The translations under genes and the position numbers were made by a program. A DNA stretch of 64,000 bases from Pseudevernia furfuracea (Eukaryota > Ascomycota > Lecanoromycetes > Lecanorales > Parmeliaceae), in contig JAIUPT010000042.1 in assembly GCA_022315425.1 (NCBI GenBank), positions 1,922,001-1,986,000 of the forward strand, read 5' to 3'. The notes under the pieces are model-generated. The model did no database searches and was not told the DNA's origin. It worked only from the letters and a program-made list of their open reading frames with translations. Shown here one piece after another: positions 41,163 through 53,085 of the stretch (within the stretch, counting starts at the first letter, position 1; each line of letters starts with the position of its first letter).

Positions 41163-44100
41163 CGTAGCTGTTGGCTGTGAAGGGGGAGGTGGGGTTTTGT
41201 TCTTGTGTTTGGAAGAAGAATGGTTGTCTGTTCCTGAGTGTAGGATGTATGTCTGCCTAGAGTCAAGAGTGTATGCTCAGGAGTTCTTTGTCAATCTGAT
41301 ACTTATATGATGGGCAGGCAGGACTGATGTACCTTGACTTGCCCTGTTTTGGCGCCAGGAGATGAAGCCTACGACGAAACTGAGACGAGGCTGAGCAGTG
41401 AGCGGAGTCGACGTGTTGTCCATCCTTGAATTTCGGCTTGCCAAAGCAACTCAACTGAGACATGTTGAAATACCAAATACCTATCTCAAATTGACAAAGA
41501 TCAACACCGGTGACTCTCTTCTTCGACCAAATTGAGACAACGGAGATAGGACTCGAGGAACTGGTCAATAGGGGACCTTGGATTACCAAGAGAGGAGTAG
41601 TAGAGCTTGAGAGGATGTCAATCAGACACCTCGAAGTGGTCTGTGGTGTCACAGACAGACAGCAGGGATCAACTCCTACGAAACGAAATTGAGACGATGT
41701 AGATGGACCGCACACATTATCAATCAGACACGGCAAGTCCGACTGGAACCAGAGTATCCTCAAACAGGTGCTTAAGTAGCAAAAGTAGGCCACGTGCTTA
41801 CTCTACTATCTTTCGGCGGCCACCAGCGATGCATCGGCTCTGTGCATGATCCCAAGGTGTTCCGCTACGGGAGTACCCCTGTTGTTATCGCTCCACGGGA
41901 GCCAGTGGACTGTGTTTTAACCGCCAAGTCGCTATTAGACGCAGCACAAAACGTGTCGCTGGTGGCTGTTTAGGTGGTTTGAGAGATGGCACTCGTTGCA
42001 TCATCGACAAGGTCTCTCGACCCGCCAAAGCAACGCTTTTGCGTCCTTTCACCATCCCTTGGCGGCTATGATAATGGTGTCGAGGCTGTGTCTCACTGCC
42101 ACCTTCTGAATTGGAGGATCCACACTATTATCGATCCCTGAGAGCTTTTTGATTTTTTTTCCATTCGAGTACATGGTGGGTGACGTCAGATGCTTTGTGT
42201 TCTCTTTCACGAGCACGGAGTGGAAGCGCTCGTATTACTCTCCTTTTTCGAGGGCTCCGTCAATCCTTGTATTTCATTTGAACAGTAGACGTCAGAGCCA
42301 CCACAGGATCTGTCATAGGATTTGTCAACACTCAACCTACAACCGTGTTCCCAATTACTTTCATACCATCACATAGAAAGGCCTAGACACAGGTCTCTCA
42401 ATTTCTCCCTGATTTGGGACTTTCATCTACGACCTTTCCTGAAAAATCGGTCAGGCTCGTTGGCTGATTCAATTAATACGGTCGAGGCCCCCGTAACGTC
42501 CATTATGGGGTTATTTATGGCGATTCAGCCAGATTGGGGAGCACTCTCATTGCTACTCTTGCTCGAGGTCGAGGTGGTTTTGATCGCCAGGTACCCGTTG
42601 GCATCGAAAATATCGCGTTCCCTGTAACGGACGGCTGAGCCATGCTCCCGGTACGTTTAGCGCTCCATTCTTTTGCAAGGTCAAAGCCAGAAGTTTCTGA
42701 TTCGTATTCGGAAGGCTCCAGTTGCAAAGCAGGCTGTGGGAGGGAGGGATGACATGATACTGAGCAAATCTGAAGCAGAATTGGTAGATCAAAGAGAGAA
42801 AATTTTGAGCAACCAGGGTACGTTTGAAATCGGACGTGGTAGGGATAGAGTGTGGATGACTTGCAGGCATTCACAGGATGAAAAGGCTCAGCCTTCCATG
42901 CCGCCCATTGGTATAGCGCCAGTTCCCACCCAAGTCCCAAGGCGGCTACTTCTGATACATGCTCGGGACCTTCCATTGCAAAGGAAGGCTTTGACCATGT
43001 CACATGATGCCAAACGATGCTGAAGCAGAAGTGATCGGCAGGACCATGCAATTGACGCTCATCTTAAGGGAGACGGAGATGAGAGGAAAGGGCAGCGATA
43101 GGGGAAAAGCGTTGGAGGACTTTAGGCAACGATGAGATAGACCCTTGCTCTCATGCGGGGATTGCATTGGTGCCGTCGTTAGAGAAAGGGCGAAGACAGA
43201 TAGATACTTCTGATACACCTTCTAGGCGTCCCCTGTTGCGTAAGCAGGCCCTGACGGAATTAAGGTGGCAGAGATCCGAGTTAGCAACATGGATAAAATT
43301 ATGTAATCCGCCTTGGTCGGAGGGAGAAAGATTGCCAAGTCAAAAGGAGGTAAGCTAATGGTGATGGTGGTTGAGGATGGGCGGGGGAAAGCGTTGGGTG
43401 GTGGCAGACAAGCTTGAGCTTCTTTCTTCGCCGATCTCCCGTCTCACTGCTCACAATCTAAAGTAAGGTGCTTACCTTATGTCCGTGTGATAATGTCAGC
43501 AATACGGACTCAGCTAGGTACTGTCATGTAAATGCAAGTAAGATGATGTGGAAATCTACCGGAAACACGTCGGCATGTGATGGACTGTGTATTTCAGACA
43601 GCAAAGATGACTAGCGCATTCTGAGTGCCCCTTGCAATAACGAAGAAGGAGCTGCATGGTTGCATTCACTCCAGCACCTGATTGCTGCCAGTGAGGCAAA
43701 AGTAGTGAACAGCATCGGGACCGCTTTCCGTCCAGCACATTGGATTCGTTGGCATCAATTTAAGGCGAGCCAATGACAGTGATGACTTCCGTTTTTTCAT
43801 TTCCGTAGACACGGGAGTGAGTGTCGTGGGCAGTAATCAGAGTCATGCACATGACTTTTACTGTAGGCATCTAGTTCTTTCCTTTTCATTTACACGGCGC
43901 TAAAATAAGGACAGGCTAGGCTTAAGGCCCAACAGTCTGCTAGTCCAAGTGTGCAAGTGCGTCTGGATGGATGGGGAGAGTCAAGGCATTGATTCTTGGT
44001 ATGTCATTCTGAGAGGTTTTGGGAGCAGTAAATTGTGTTAAACAATGAGTTTTGAAATTTGCGATACTCTATGAATTTTTAATCTAATTCTATATCCCTG

Positions 44101-44172
44101 TAGTATATTTTCACCATTGATCCTGTAATATCACTGTCTCATTGCCTCATGCCCCTTGCCTTTCCGGGAGTT
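41163..44172. other. 3-kb stretch without recognised gene
   Basis: Frames such as 41263-41793 minus (176 codons), 42515-43051 minus (178 codons) and 42673-43023 plus (116 codons) overlap or lack domains. I cannot separate gene remnants from chance. No strong repeat is visible. Confidence 0.45.
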
Positions 44173-45511
44173 CTATGGCGTCCAAACCTGCCAATCCTGC
44201 AGGGGTATCTGTTGCTTGTCAAGATGGCTAAATCGTGTCGGACTCTGGCCATTTTCTGGGCTTGGTTGATTCGGTTCGTTAAACATGAATCCTGTGCCAA
44301 GCCCGTAGTCCGCTGGGTCACCAATTGCCGTGCTGGGACAGCTTGTGTATGGCGAAATCCCATCATGTCGGGCCATTGACTCTCCAAGCTCGAAACCAGG
44401 CTCTTCAAAAGATGGCAAAGGTCCACCCAGCCAAGGTGAATACTCTCCAAACGCTGACACAGGCTGTTGGGGATACTGCGCAGGTTGAGGCTGGAAGAAC
44501 CCGTTCGGCCGGACATCCAAACCTCCGAGCTCCCCAAAAGACTCTTCAGGATATTGTAGTTGCCCATCAGAGGCAGCCATCAACCCTCCAAGCCCTGCTC
44601 CTTGCGCTTCAGGCCGAGGCAAAATTGGTCGCCAAGAGCCTGTCAAGCCATGATACTCCGCCGGGGCCGTCTCAACTGGTCCAGGTTGCGCGGAAAAGCC
44701 AGGCGTCCTTTCGAAAAGTTTTGCAGCTCTGTTTTGAGCCGACTCAATCTGCCGCGGGGTGGAAACGTAGAGGCACGGTCTCAACGGCCCGCACCGATTG
44801 CAATGCGGTTTCCGGCCGTCGCACTTCTGCTTGCGCTGTCTAAAACACCTACAATCAGTTCACTCGAACGTAGATTTGCAGAGTGAAATCGAACACTTGC
44901 CGGCATCGCGTACAGGCCTGGTCCACTTTGTTGATTTGCCGTTTGCCCGACACCCCTTTACGAGCAACACCCTTGCGCCTTTTGCGTACCGGTTCGGGCG
45001 TAGGCTCAGGATCCCTTGCCTCTGTCTCTTGCCTCGTCGGTGCTGGAGCCAGGAATCTTTCCCGGGGTCTTTGCCTCAAAGCATCGTTCATAGCCTCGGC
45101 GGCTTCTCCAGCATCAGCTGGAACCTGCAGGGCCGGACCAAGAGTGTTCCATGGCGTGCAACTTGGCTTCCCATAAAATTCGTTGAGAGAGGCGTCATAA
45201 GTAGCGAGGTTGGCAGGGCCTAGAGGCTCGTTGTAAACGAACAACTGGTTGTCTGAGGTGGTCGTGAGCACTGGTGCGCTTGAGTTGCGCAACTCTTGGT
45301 TGAGATCTGCTGTTGGACTGTGTAGACGTTGTGTCAGTATGAGTATGATTTTTGAATATATCGAAAGGTTCTTGAGCTTGCAGTAGTTGTAATCTGAGTG
45401 GAGGAACACAAGGATACATAAAGCAAGTGAGGCCGGCATACGCGCATAGAGCAACGATGGTTAGACGGATGGAGGCACTCACTCAAACATGGGGGAGTTG
45501 TAAGAAGACAT
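44173..45511 (-). CDS. Zn2Cys6 transcription factor
   Basis: Exons are 45511-45483, 45317-44901 and 44839-44173, giving 370 aa. Intron 1 (165 bp) has a GTGAGT donor. Intron 2 (44840-44900, 61 bp) starts GCAAGT and ends TTTTAG, a GC-AG intron, and sits inside the zinc cluster. Only this junction gives the standard motif CTRCRQRKQKCDGRKPHC followed by NRC and a last Cys. Its last spacing (C-x5-C) is one short of the usual six. A basic region (RKRRKGVARKGVSGKRQ) precedes the cluster. Unusually, the cluster lies mid-protein (about residues 140-170) after a long N-terminal part, and no fungal-specific middle homology domain follows. The C-terminus is Pro/Gln/Gly-rich, activation-like. The target is unknown. 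Confidence 0.85.
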
Positions 45512-46989
45512 GTCGAGAGTTTATCTTTGCTGTCTTCTTCTTGTTTTCTCGGAGTCAAGCAAGTATCTTCTTGGAAATTGTAATGATTCCAACTTGCAGA
45601 AGACATCTTGAAAGAGACCTTATATATGTATTTGAAGCCGTTCTGACTGTCGTAATCGTCGAGAATTGTATGGCTCGCTGTTAAAACTGCCAGTCACGTC
45701 CAGGATAACAGGTTAAATGATGGCGTCCAATCGCTGTAGGTTGGTAAAGGCATGACATCCTTCTCTGTTGCGGTTCCTTTAGGTGCACGAAAATGCAAAA
45801 GTGCTAATTGACCAATGTGATGGTGCCAGCAGCGTGGCGTTCTTTGGGGTCATGACCTTAGTCGTATCCACGATAACTGCAAGACTGCTGATGACCCAAT
45901 GTGATGAAGTAGGTGCATGTTGCAAGCCTCACGTGAGTCTCAAAATTTCCTAAAACCCAATGGGTGAGTAGGTGGCAAAGAACAAGCTTCACTCACGAGC
46001 TCCTTGGTGAGGGTAAGGCAAAAGAATTACTATGCAGTGACCCTCACGAGACTAGGAAGGCCCCATGAGCAATAGTACTTGCATGCATGGAACAATAGGG
46101 CTGGCCACCATACCAAGCTAATAAACGCATGAAATTGCGTTACCGCTCGGGCCTAGGCTGAATTATAGGTGATAGAGACCAAGTTGAAACAAGAGTTCCT
46201 GACCACTCATCCATTCGCGCAAAGGGATGGGCCAAATTTCGTTTTGTTGCCGTTGGATCATGGTTGACATCGTCATCAACTCCTAAGGTCACCAGGCTGT
46301 ATGTTCCTCTCTAATTTCAAGGAAGACGCAAAAAGAATAAAAAATCGGTTAACACAGGCGGAACTGCCCTGGCTAATATACTATTACACCAACACACACT
46401 CTTACACCAGCAAACAAGCCATCTGCACAACGAAAAATTCATCGCTCCGGTCTACCAACTCAGTGGCCAGCATTCATCTTAGAATCAGCAGTCTTTCTCT
46501 GCTACGAATACGTTCAGCGGCATATCGAAGGTTGTCCCGAAGATAGCTACCGCATTATGTCCCGTGATCCAAGATATTCACCATCCGATACGACAACTGC
46601 TAGTATTCCTCATTACACTAAATGATCACGACTACTCCTGAGTCAAAATGGAAGAAGGAATTAGAATCTTAGCCTATGAAAGATACCTCTATTGGGAAAA
46701 GGTTGCGAGAATAGCATGATTGATGAAAATGTCGGTTGGATTGAACGCGTTGCGCCAGAAGGACACAATGCCAAGAAATGAGACAGGTTTTGCATACGCT
46801 AAAAGTAGAGAGCATTTAGCGTTTGCAAACGTGATCACATCGCGACTTGACCCCACCCATAACCACAGTCCACACAGTCCACTTTACGCTGGGAGACCAA
46901 GAATCGTCTCTGTGCGGGACATCTGTGATGCACTACGTCTCAAGGCGGGCCCTCCATGGTGGGTATCCTCCCGTATGGACAGTATGTAT
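45512..46989. other. gene-free stretch with a diverged direct repeat
   Basis: I see no gene. About 45894-45936 (ACCCAATGTGATGAAGTAGG...CTCACGTGAG) and 45955-46000 (ACCCAATGGGTGAGTAGG...CACTCACGAG) are imperfect copies about 61 bp apart. Confidence 0.45.
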
Positions 46990-47480
46990 CCCCTATGGAT
47001 AGCACCGTCTATCCATCTGAGTGGTATACTTCGTCGTGGTGCTGTATCACTCATCTCACGGGCAAGCCTCACCGATCATATGTACCTTCCTATGAATAGC
47101 GCCATCGCCTATGGACCCCACGTCGTCGCTTATATTGCGCAACATTAATGCAGCCACTTTCTGGTTATACTGCCGAGACCAGGAGACTTGATGTTCCACA
47201 GGTCGATGTGCTTGTGTCAAAGCGGAGGCTAATTGTTCTATCACTGGTTATGGGTGACAAAATCTGGACAAGATGCGTGACCGTCCAAACATTTCATCAA
47301 TGGTTATGAGAACCCAACGAGTTCATCGGGTTCGTGATCAAGAAGCCAAGGATGCTAAGCGACAGCGACAAAATATTGCAGGAAGATGTGTTATTCCTAG
47401 GAAGGTACATGCTATTGATGGGCGATACAGCACCATGAGGAAGGTTACTGCCCATAGGTAGATGTATTATTCATAGGGGT
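46990..47480. repeat. diverged inverted duplication with CCTATGRATARYRC motifs
   Basis: The left arm (about 46990-47104) and the complement of the right arm (about 47385-47480) share CCCCTATGRATARYAC, GTGGTGCTGTATC(A/G)C(T/C)CATC and CATGTACCTTCCTA(T/G)GAATA, with indels between. The differences are largely transitions. The spacer is about 280 bp. This is probably a decayed repeat or MITE. No gene is seen. Confidence 0.5.
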
Positions 47481-47679
47481 CAGCCATCCACCAGTGAGAT
47501 GCAACAAGGCCGACCAGTTTGTTGACAGTTTTTGCTGGTCCGAGTAACATGGAAAAGGTGAAAAAGTAGTCCATCTTACCGACTCCAGTCCCTTGAACGG
47601 TTTCAGCCAGGCAATATCTTGTGGGGTCGACCTAGACAGGGGGAAATCCTCAGCTTCTATCAGAGCTTCTATGGCATGG

Positions 47680-49626
47680 TGACCTGCCATGTTTTCAAAT
47701 GATTCGCCAATGGCCTATTCACACCATCGTAAACGCTTCTCTAAATCTCTTGTCATCAAGATTCGGCCTCGGACCGAACGAACAGTCCAGAAACCTCCTC
47801 ACCACGTCTGCGATCTCGACCCACACTCCCCCAGTACCTTCCCAGACCACTTACATGCCGTATTGACATCCGCCTGGTCAGTAGGCTGATCGTCAGCGCC
47901 GCAGTAATGATGGCGGAAATTGCAGGCTTCGACGTTATGACCGAAGACTCATTCAAGTATCATCACGCCGACGGCGAAGAGAGATGCACGGGTCTATTCT
48001 TCGAGGACAGATGGCGGAGGGCCATCAGAGTTGTCGGTCGTCAATTGGTCTGTGGCACTTGGCATGAAATTTTGAGAGACGTATGGGTACTCGCTATAAA
48101 TGTTTTGGGCGTCTGCGAGGGAGGAAAAATGGTCCTTGGACCACCTGCTGGAGTGCCAAGGCGATGTGTGGATCTATAGAAGGGCGGATGCGATTTGGAC
48201 AGCCATCATAAACCTACGATGCCTGGCAATGTCGATGCTTTTCCGGGAGTATGCACTGAGAATTTTCGGTAAAGGTATAAGTCTCGCGGTATCCGGTGCT
48301 AATGTTGCTGGGCTTGATTTGACAGATTTCGAGAGTTGGAATTGCTGGTCAGACTCATCGATTATTATTCCAAGCTTTGGGGTCTAACAATGCTGCAAGG
48401 ACGAGCAGAGATCGGCAATGCGTTGAAAGGGAATGTTACTGCTGGCTGAAGGGGTAGCCTCTGAACTGTCTGCCTGGCCTTGGCTGACAGTAATTGATGG
48501 TGTGCGCGTTGCAAAATGAACCTGTTTCCCGCCTTTGTTAGCAGGACCTTGTCCGTTCCCAGGCCACAACACAGGCTGGTTGTTATTCGGCGCTTTCGAT
48601 CAAATCTTGATAAAGCTCGACCTTTTCCTATTTACGATCATGTTCTTAAAGCTGTCTTGTACTGCTGTGAAGCTCTCGGCTTGTTGGACATAACTGACTT
48701 GCTCAGTTGGAGCAAGTGGTGCAGCATCCCCTTTCACTGATTCGATAATCACTTCTTGTTCCGTGGGCTCCAGAAGCGATCTTTGCTCGTCCTCAAGGAT
48801 AAAGAGGACGTTGAAGCTGATGGTTTTGGTCCCCGCTCGGAGGCAGAGATTGGCTTGATGGGTCCGACAGGTTCGACTGGAGCATGTTGGCACATCTTCT
48901 CGAAGAGAGCAACCGGGTTTGAAGCCTTCCTCTTCTCGGCAATGGGTATGACTCGCTTACTTATACTTATAGCCGAGGATACTGGAGCTCTTGGTTCCGG
49001 GTCGCGAACTCGTTGATATTTCTAGTCTTGCCTGTTGAGAAACTGATCTGGAAACGCTTCATACTTACTTATGCCATTCCCATGATTGCTGCTGTTCCGG
49101 TCGAATCCAATGCACCTTTAGAAAAACGCAACTCAGTACAGGACGACTTGGAGACGTCGGGAGCCGTGCCAAATATGTACATCGCCATCTCTGATTCCCA
49201 AAAGTTTCTCCAAATCCCTGACTACCTCCTCGATCTTCTCTACAATCCTAAGAAACCGTCCATCTTCGCTAGCAAGGCGCTGCTCCAAAAGGTGGTTGAG
49301 GCTGCCATCAATCCAACGAGGATCGTTCGCATCCCGTACTAATGTGGCGAGACTGCCATTGTCCGGAACGATATGATCCAGCAATTGGATCATGCGGTCA
49401 TTGTACCTCATCATCTGATGCTCGATGTCGCGAAACTTGATTTTCTTTGCCAAGCCTGGCAGTGACAGTTCGAGCTGGGGTACTCAAGGCGTATATCTTC
49501 TTTTGAAAAATCCTTTTGAATAAAGTTGTTTTCATTTTGAACACCACACTTTTCAAAAGCCTTTTTCTTTGCAGGTTCTCGAACGAGTGATGTATATAAA
49601 AGAAGCTCTAGACTGACAGATACCAA
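47680..49626 (-). pseudogene. decayed DUF7580-like gene
   Basis: Pieces in family order on the minus strand: an N-terminal helical part (AKKIKFRDIEHQMMRYNDRM, RWIDGSLNHLLEQRL, VEKIEEVVRDLEKLLGI; 49453-49150), VHFATRTPS and RIADLCSSLQHC before a TAG at 48386-48384, LGIIIDESD, RRFMMAVQIASALL-TAG-IHTSPW (stop at 48176-48174), YPYVSQNFMPS, VLEE-TAG-TRASLFAVGVMILE-TGA-VFGHNVEA (stops at 47996-47994 and 47951-47949), and a frame-shifted VVRRFLDCSFGPRPNLDD and NRPLANHLKTW. From memory, these match the fungal family with a DUF7580 region (degenerate kinase-like, often near NLR/HeLo-type genes). At least four in-frame stops and two frameshifts mean it is not functional. The 5' end looks truncated where the opposite-strand remnant begins. 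Confidence 0.7.
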
Positions 49627-49662
49627 TTCGTTAGAAGAATATAGAGGAGCTGGACACTCCCA

Positions 49663-50435
49663 ATGTCGCAGTAATCACGTTTAGATGTCAATCAAGCATT
49701 GCTGAGCTACTGGTAGCAGCGGCAGGTGAGGGATGTTGCGCAAGGGATTTCCTACATTCGAGAGACGTCCAGCAAATGCGAGATCGTTTTGATCAGTGGG
49801 CGGGCGATCTTGATGCTCAACCAGCGGTGTCCCCTTTATCAATCGAACATCGTCTTCGAGATGTTCCCTTTGGTCAAAGAGTCTGTTCTCCATAGTCTTA
49901 GAGACCTTTATAGCTCCATTCAAGCGGGTAAGACTCTGTTCATTTACGACTTCAATCGGCTTGTGTTATAAAGCAACCAACCGAGATTGCCCTTGGGAAG
50001 CGCCAGAACAGGGTTACAGAGGCCCCCATCACAGGACTCGAGATAGATCTCCCCTCCAGCGAGTCTGATTCGTCATCAATATCTAGATCAGGCGGAAGAA
50101 ACACTCTGGCTCCTACTTCGGAAACGCAAGAGCTCATGTCCGCCATCAGAACGGGGCTTGACAGCTTGTTCAAAGCTTCCATCTTCATCAGAAAGTTCGC
50201 ATCACAAGATAAGCGGCTACGAGCAGCCAAGGCAGCGCTATTCGGCAATTGCGCCGATATCATGTATATCAAGGACCGATATCCTTTATTGAACAAGAAC
50301 GCGACACTCGTAGCTCGCTTGGGCGAGGCCAACGCAAGACGCCGACAATATTTCTTGTATCGTAGAGAACTCGATGAGCGTCTGTCAAAAGTGGCTACCG
50401 AAAACGATTTAGATGATGTCAAGGCGCAGGCTTAA
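49663..50435 (+). pseudogene. frameshifted fungal N-terminal module gene (C2H2/STAND-associated type)
   Basis: Pieces in order: SIAELLVAAA, an intron-like 49726-49772 (GTGAGG...CCAG), then QQMRDRFDQWAGDL and SIEHRLRDVP. Near 49866 the frame changes without any intron signal and continues as LVKESVLHSLRDLYSSIQA. A second intron-like segment follows (49928-49973, GTAAGA...AAAG). The last part stays open to 50435: SDSSSISRSGG, LDSLFKASIFIRKFASQDKR, VARLGEANARRRQYFLYRRE. This layout, an RFxxWAG helix, a YRLRD motif and RLGxANxRRRQ, is common at the N-terminus of many fungal C2H2 or STAND-like proteins of unknown role. The missing downstream domains and the frameshift argue for a remnant. An assembly error at 49866 would be the alternative. 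Confidence 0.6.
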
Positions 50436-50726
50436 CCCGGCGTAATGGAAGCTGTACCTGCTAAGACAGTATTGACAACAGAGACAAAACCCAGCCTGCT
50501 TGCGGAAACAGAAGCGACTGCCTAGACCCTCATGACGACGGTGAAGTCTTAGAACAAGATACCATGTCAGAGGGATATCGGTGGATAAGGGACGATTGTG
50601 GTAGTGCCTGGAGCATCGTCTTACGTAGACGGAGTATCTTTGTCGCTCTCGCATTTTTTCTAAATTCTTTCCAAAATCTGCGTCAATCTCAAAGGACATT
50701 GCAAGAGTCATACATACAAACTGCAG

Positions 50727-51114
50727 ATGGCATCATCTCAAGGCGATGAGAAACTTGTACAGCTGCTGCTCGATCAAAATGCGGATATCAATGATGGGCA
50801 GGGTATCCTTTATGGCACGCCATTGGAGGAAGCATCATTCGAAGGTCATGAGAGGGTAGTCCAGCTCCTGCTGGCTCAAGGCGCGAACGTCAATACACCA
50901 TGTAGAAGGCGGGCTGTTGGGGGTAATGCACTGATAGCGGCTATATTGAAAGGTCATAACAAAGTAGTGCAGATGCTGCTCGACAGCGGAGCCGATATTA
51001 ATGCCGAAGATGGAAGATCGCACTTCAGGCGGCGTCATCTAAAGACTATGAAAAAATAGTGCAAAGACTACTCGACAACGGAGCCGACGAGAAAGCCTCC
51101 AAAAAAAAGTGGTG
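50727..51114 (+). pseudogene. ankyrin-repeat fragment with frameshift
   Basis: Three ankyrin units are readable in one frame (DEKLVQLLLDQNADIN, HERVVQLLLAQGANVN, HNKVVQMLLDSGADINAEDG). After about 51015 the fourth continues in another frame (ALQAASSKDYEKIVQRLLDN, then GADEKASKKKW and TGA at 51112-51114). No intron fits the jump. Upstream there is no N-terminal domain in frame. The sequence resembles the C-terminal repeats of fungal NACHT/ankyrin (NLR-like) proteins. Lying next to the two other remnants, it may be the tail of the 49.7-50.4 kb gene or of a separate gene. Confidence 0.7.
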
Positions 51115-51795
51115 AATATGCGTTTATTACAGTAACCGTTCTTGATACGGATCATAGCGTACTGCTACGACTCACATACTATGCCCTTGAATTAAAAGAA
51201 AAGAAAAGGATAGTTGAGGATATCCTGGTGGAAACACGAAAAGACGAAATCGATCTCATTCGATCAGTCAGGCTCATATTTCAGAACAGAACACTGTTCA
51301 GAACAGAACACTGGGAGGCTCAAACTCGGGATAGAGGCAGCAAGAATTGCCGCACACAACCCAGGCGGAGCTTGCAGGAGACAAGGCCCGGTGACAGCCT
51401 CGCTCAGTATTCGAAGCTTTTATTTATTTATTTGTAGCACTGATCCATTCGTAACATCATAGATTTTCAACATCCTTGCAGCATTCATATCGCAGCGATA
51501 AGGAGGCTAATTTATGTTTACCAATCTTCAAATCTCGAATTATTATCTGTGGCGTTGATGATTCGAGTCACCAACTCACCTGTCCCGAGCCATAAAACAC
51601 AAGGTGCCCTACATATTAGGAGATCACGCTGTCGTATTCGCGAGAAAGTTTGGTACGACGGGTGTTCTCAGGTCTGAGTGCCATTGTTTGTCAAGCTGCT
51701 TCAGCTATGGAAGAGCCAACAAATTATACATTTGATTTCTAGCACCTATCAACATACAAGCAAATTATCCCCTTAAATCACAATGCGTGGACAGG
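51115..51795. other. stretch without recognised gene
   Basis: Short frames only. TTCAGAACAGAACACTG is partly duplicated at 51281-51312. The right part is the 3' region of BIG1. Confidence 0.5.
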
Positions 51796-52918
51796 TCACT
51801 GAGACTGCTTCTTCTGTGCCGCTGGACCCATCTCCTTGTCGAAAGCGGCATAAGAGACCTGCAGGCTGGCAATACCATTGATGCCGACATAAAGAATCGA
51901 TATCAGGATGAAGGAGACCAATAGACCCATAAAAAGACCTGGATGGAGTAGTCAGTATGCTGTCTCACAAGTAAACACGTCCCAAGAATGCAGGGAAAGT
52001 ACCTGGGCTGAGATATTGGTATCGTTCGAACAAAGGCCCATCTGGTAGTGTGATATTGCCATCAGATGCACGCTTGTCATTCGAAAAGGCTCGTTTGAGA
52101 TCCATGTGCACGGGCGTTTGGAATTGAGTATCCATCTCATACGACTCGGATTCAGCGGAGGCTGGTGGATGAGCAGCGTTGGGAGGCGTAGTAGTGTAGA
52201 TGACAGTAAACTTGTTGGATGAGAGTAAATCAAGAACAGAGGCGAGGAAAGCATCTGATAAAGATTAGCTTCCACACAGCATAGTCTAACGATGATTTTC
52301 TCCATACCGTTTTCAATCAATTTCTGGGGCCTGCCGTTACCAGAAGGAAGAGCGGGGAAATCAAGGTTGATGACTCTGGGTTTGGTATCTTCAGATATTG
52401 CGAATGAGCCAGCTAATCGATGCCAGGTATCAGCGAACGACGTCCTTTGCGTTTCCGCGGCTCCTAATGCTCTTACTTGAGGCATCCACCATCAAATGTC
52501 CCGCCCCACACTTCTCTTGGATGACTTTACTCAAGCGGTCCGCGCTGAGTTCTCCCATCACCTCCTTGACCGTAAGACTCGACCGTATGCTCTTATCGTC
52601 TCCAAGCATCTTCATACGTAGATAGGGCGCCGCTCGGTCATGGTAGTCTACTGCATTGACGCCTGGCTGCGAAACGATGATATAGGTATCTGATGTGCAT
52701 GCTTCGAGTTCTGGAATGATAACCTTGCTGAGAGAGGTTGCGGATGTGAGATCTGGGGAGGATGCGAGGAGTCTGAAGGTTGTAGATTAGCGGAGCTCGG
52801 CTAGATCTAAGCTTTGGACCTACTCGGAGGTTGAGAAGAGGAAGAATGGCGATGAGTCTTTGAAAGCACTGACTAGGCATATACTAAGGGCAGATACCCA
52901 GATCCTTGTTGACAGCAT
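51796..52918 (-). CDS. big1: BIG1-type ER protein with V-ATPase assembly-factor-like C-terminus
   Basis: Exons are 52918-52824, 52772-52477, 52412-52308, 52254-52003 and 51938-51796, giving 296 aa. All four introns (51-64 bp) join in phase. The N-terminal signal peptide is STRIWVSALSICLVSAFKDS. A luminal region follows (ELEACTSDTYIIVSQPGVN; GAGHLMVDASTGSF). The C-terminus has one membrane helix and a conserved tail (GLFMGLLVSFILISILYVGI, LQVSYAAFDKEMGPAAQKK). This tail is typical of the fungal BIG1 proteins and of the related V-ATPase accessory Voa1/Ac45 group. Yeast Big1 is an ER protein needed for normal beta-1,6-glucan in the wall. The gene diverges from RRP17 with only 167 bp between start codons. 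Confidence 0.9.
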
Positions 52919-53085
52919 TGCTTGTGTTTTGCTTTTGCAGGTGCTGGTGGTTATGCCAGTTGAAGCCTACCTAAGATGCGGCGACAACTATGGCGCTAGG
53001 ACAAACGTTTTTGCGTCGCATGAGTGGAAGACTCTACTACTACTTGATGAGTCTGTCGACATTCTCAAGCATTCTCCTACTTCCA

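Noticed and set aside
47907..48387. Plus-strand frames (90 and 95 codons) that look protein-like
   Set aside because: The minus strand here reads as consecutive DUF7580-like motifs, so the plus frames are shadows of the pseudogene.
49013..49342. 109-codon plus-strand frame
   Set aside because: Antisense to the best preserved part of the DUF7580-like remnant.
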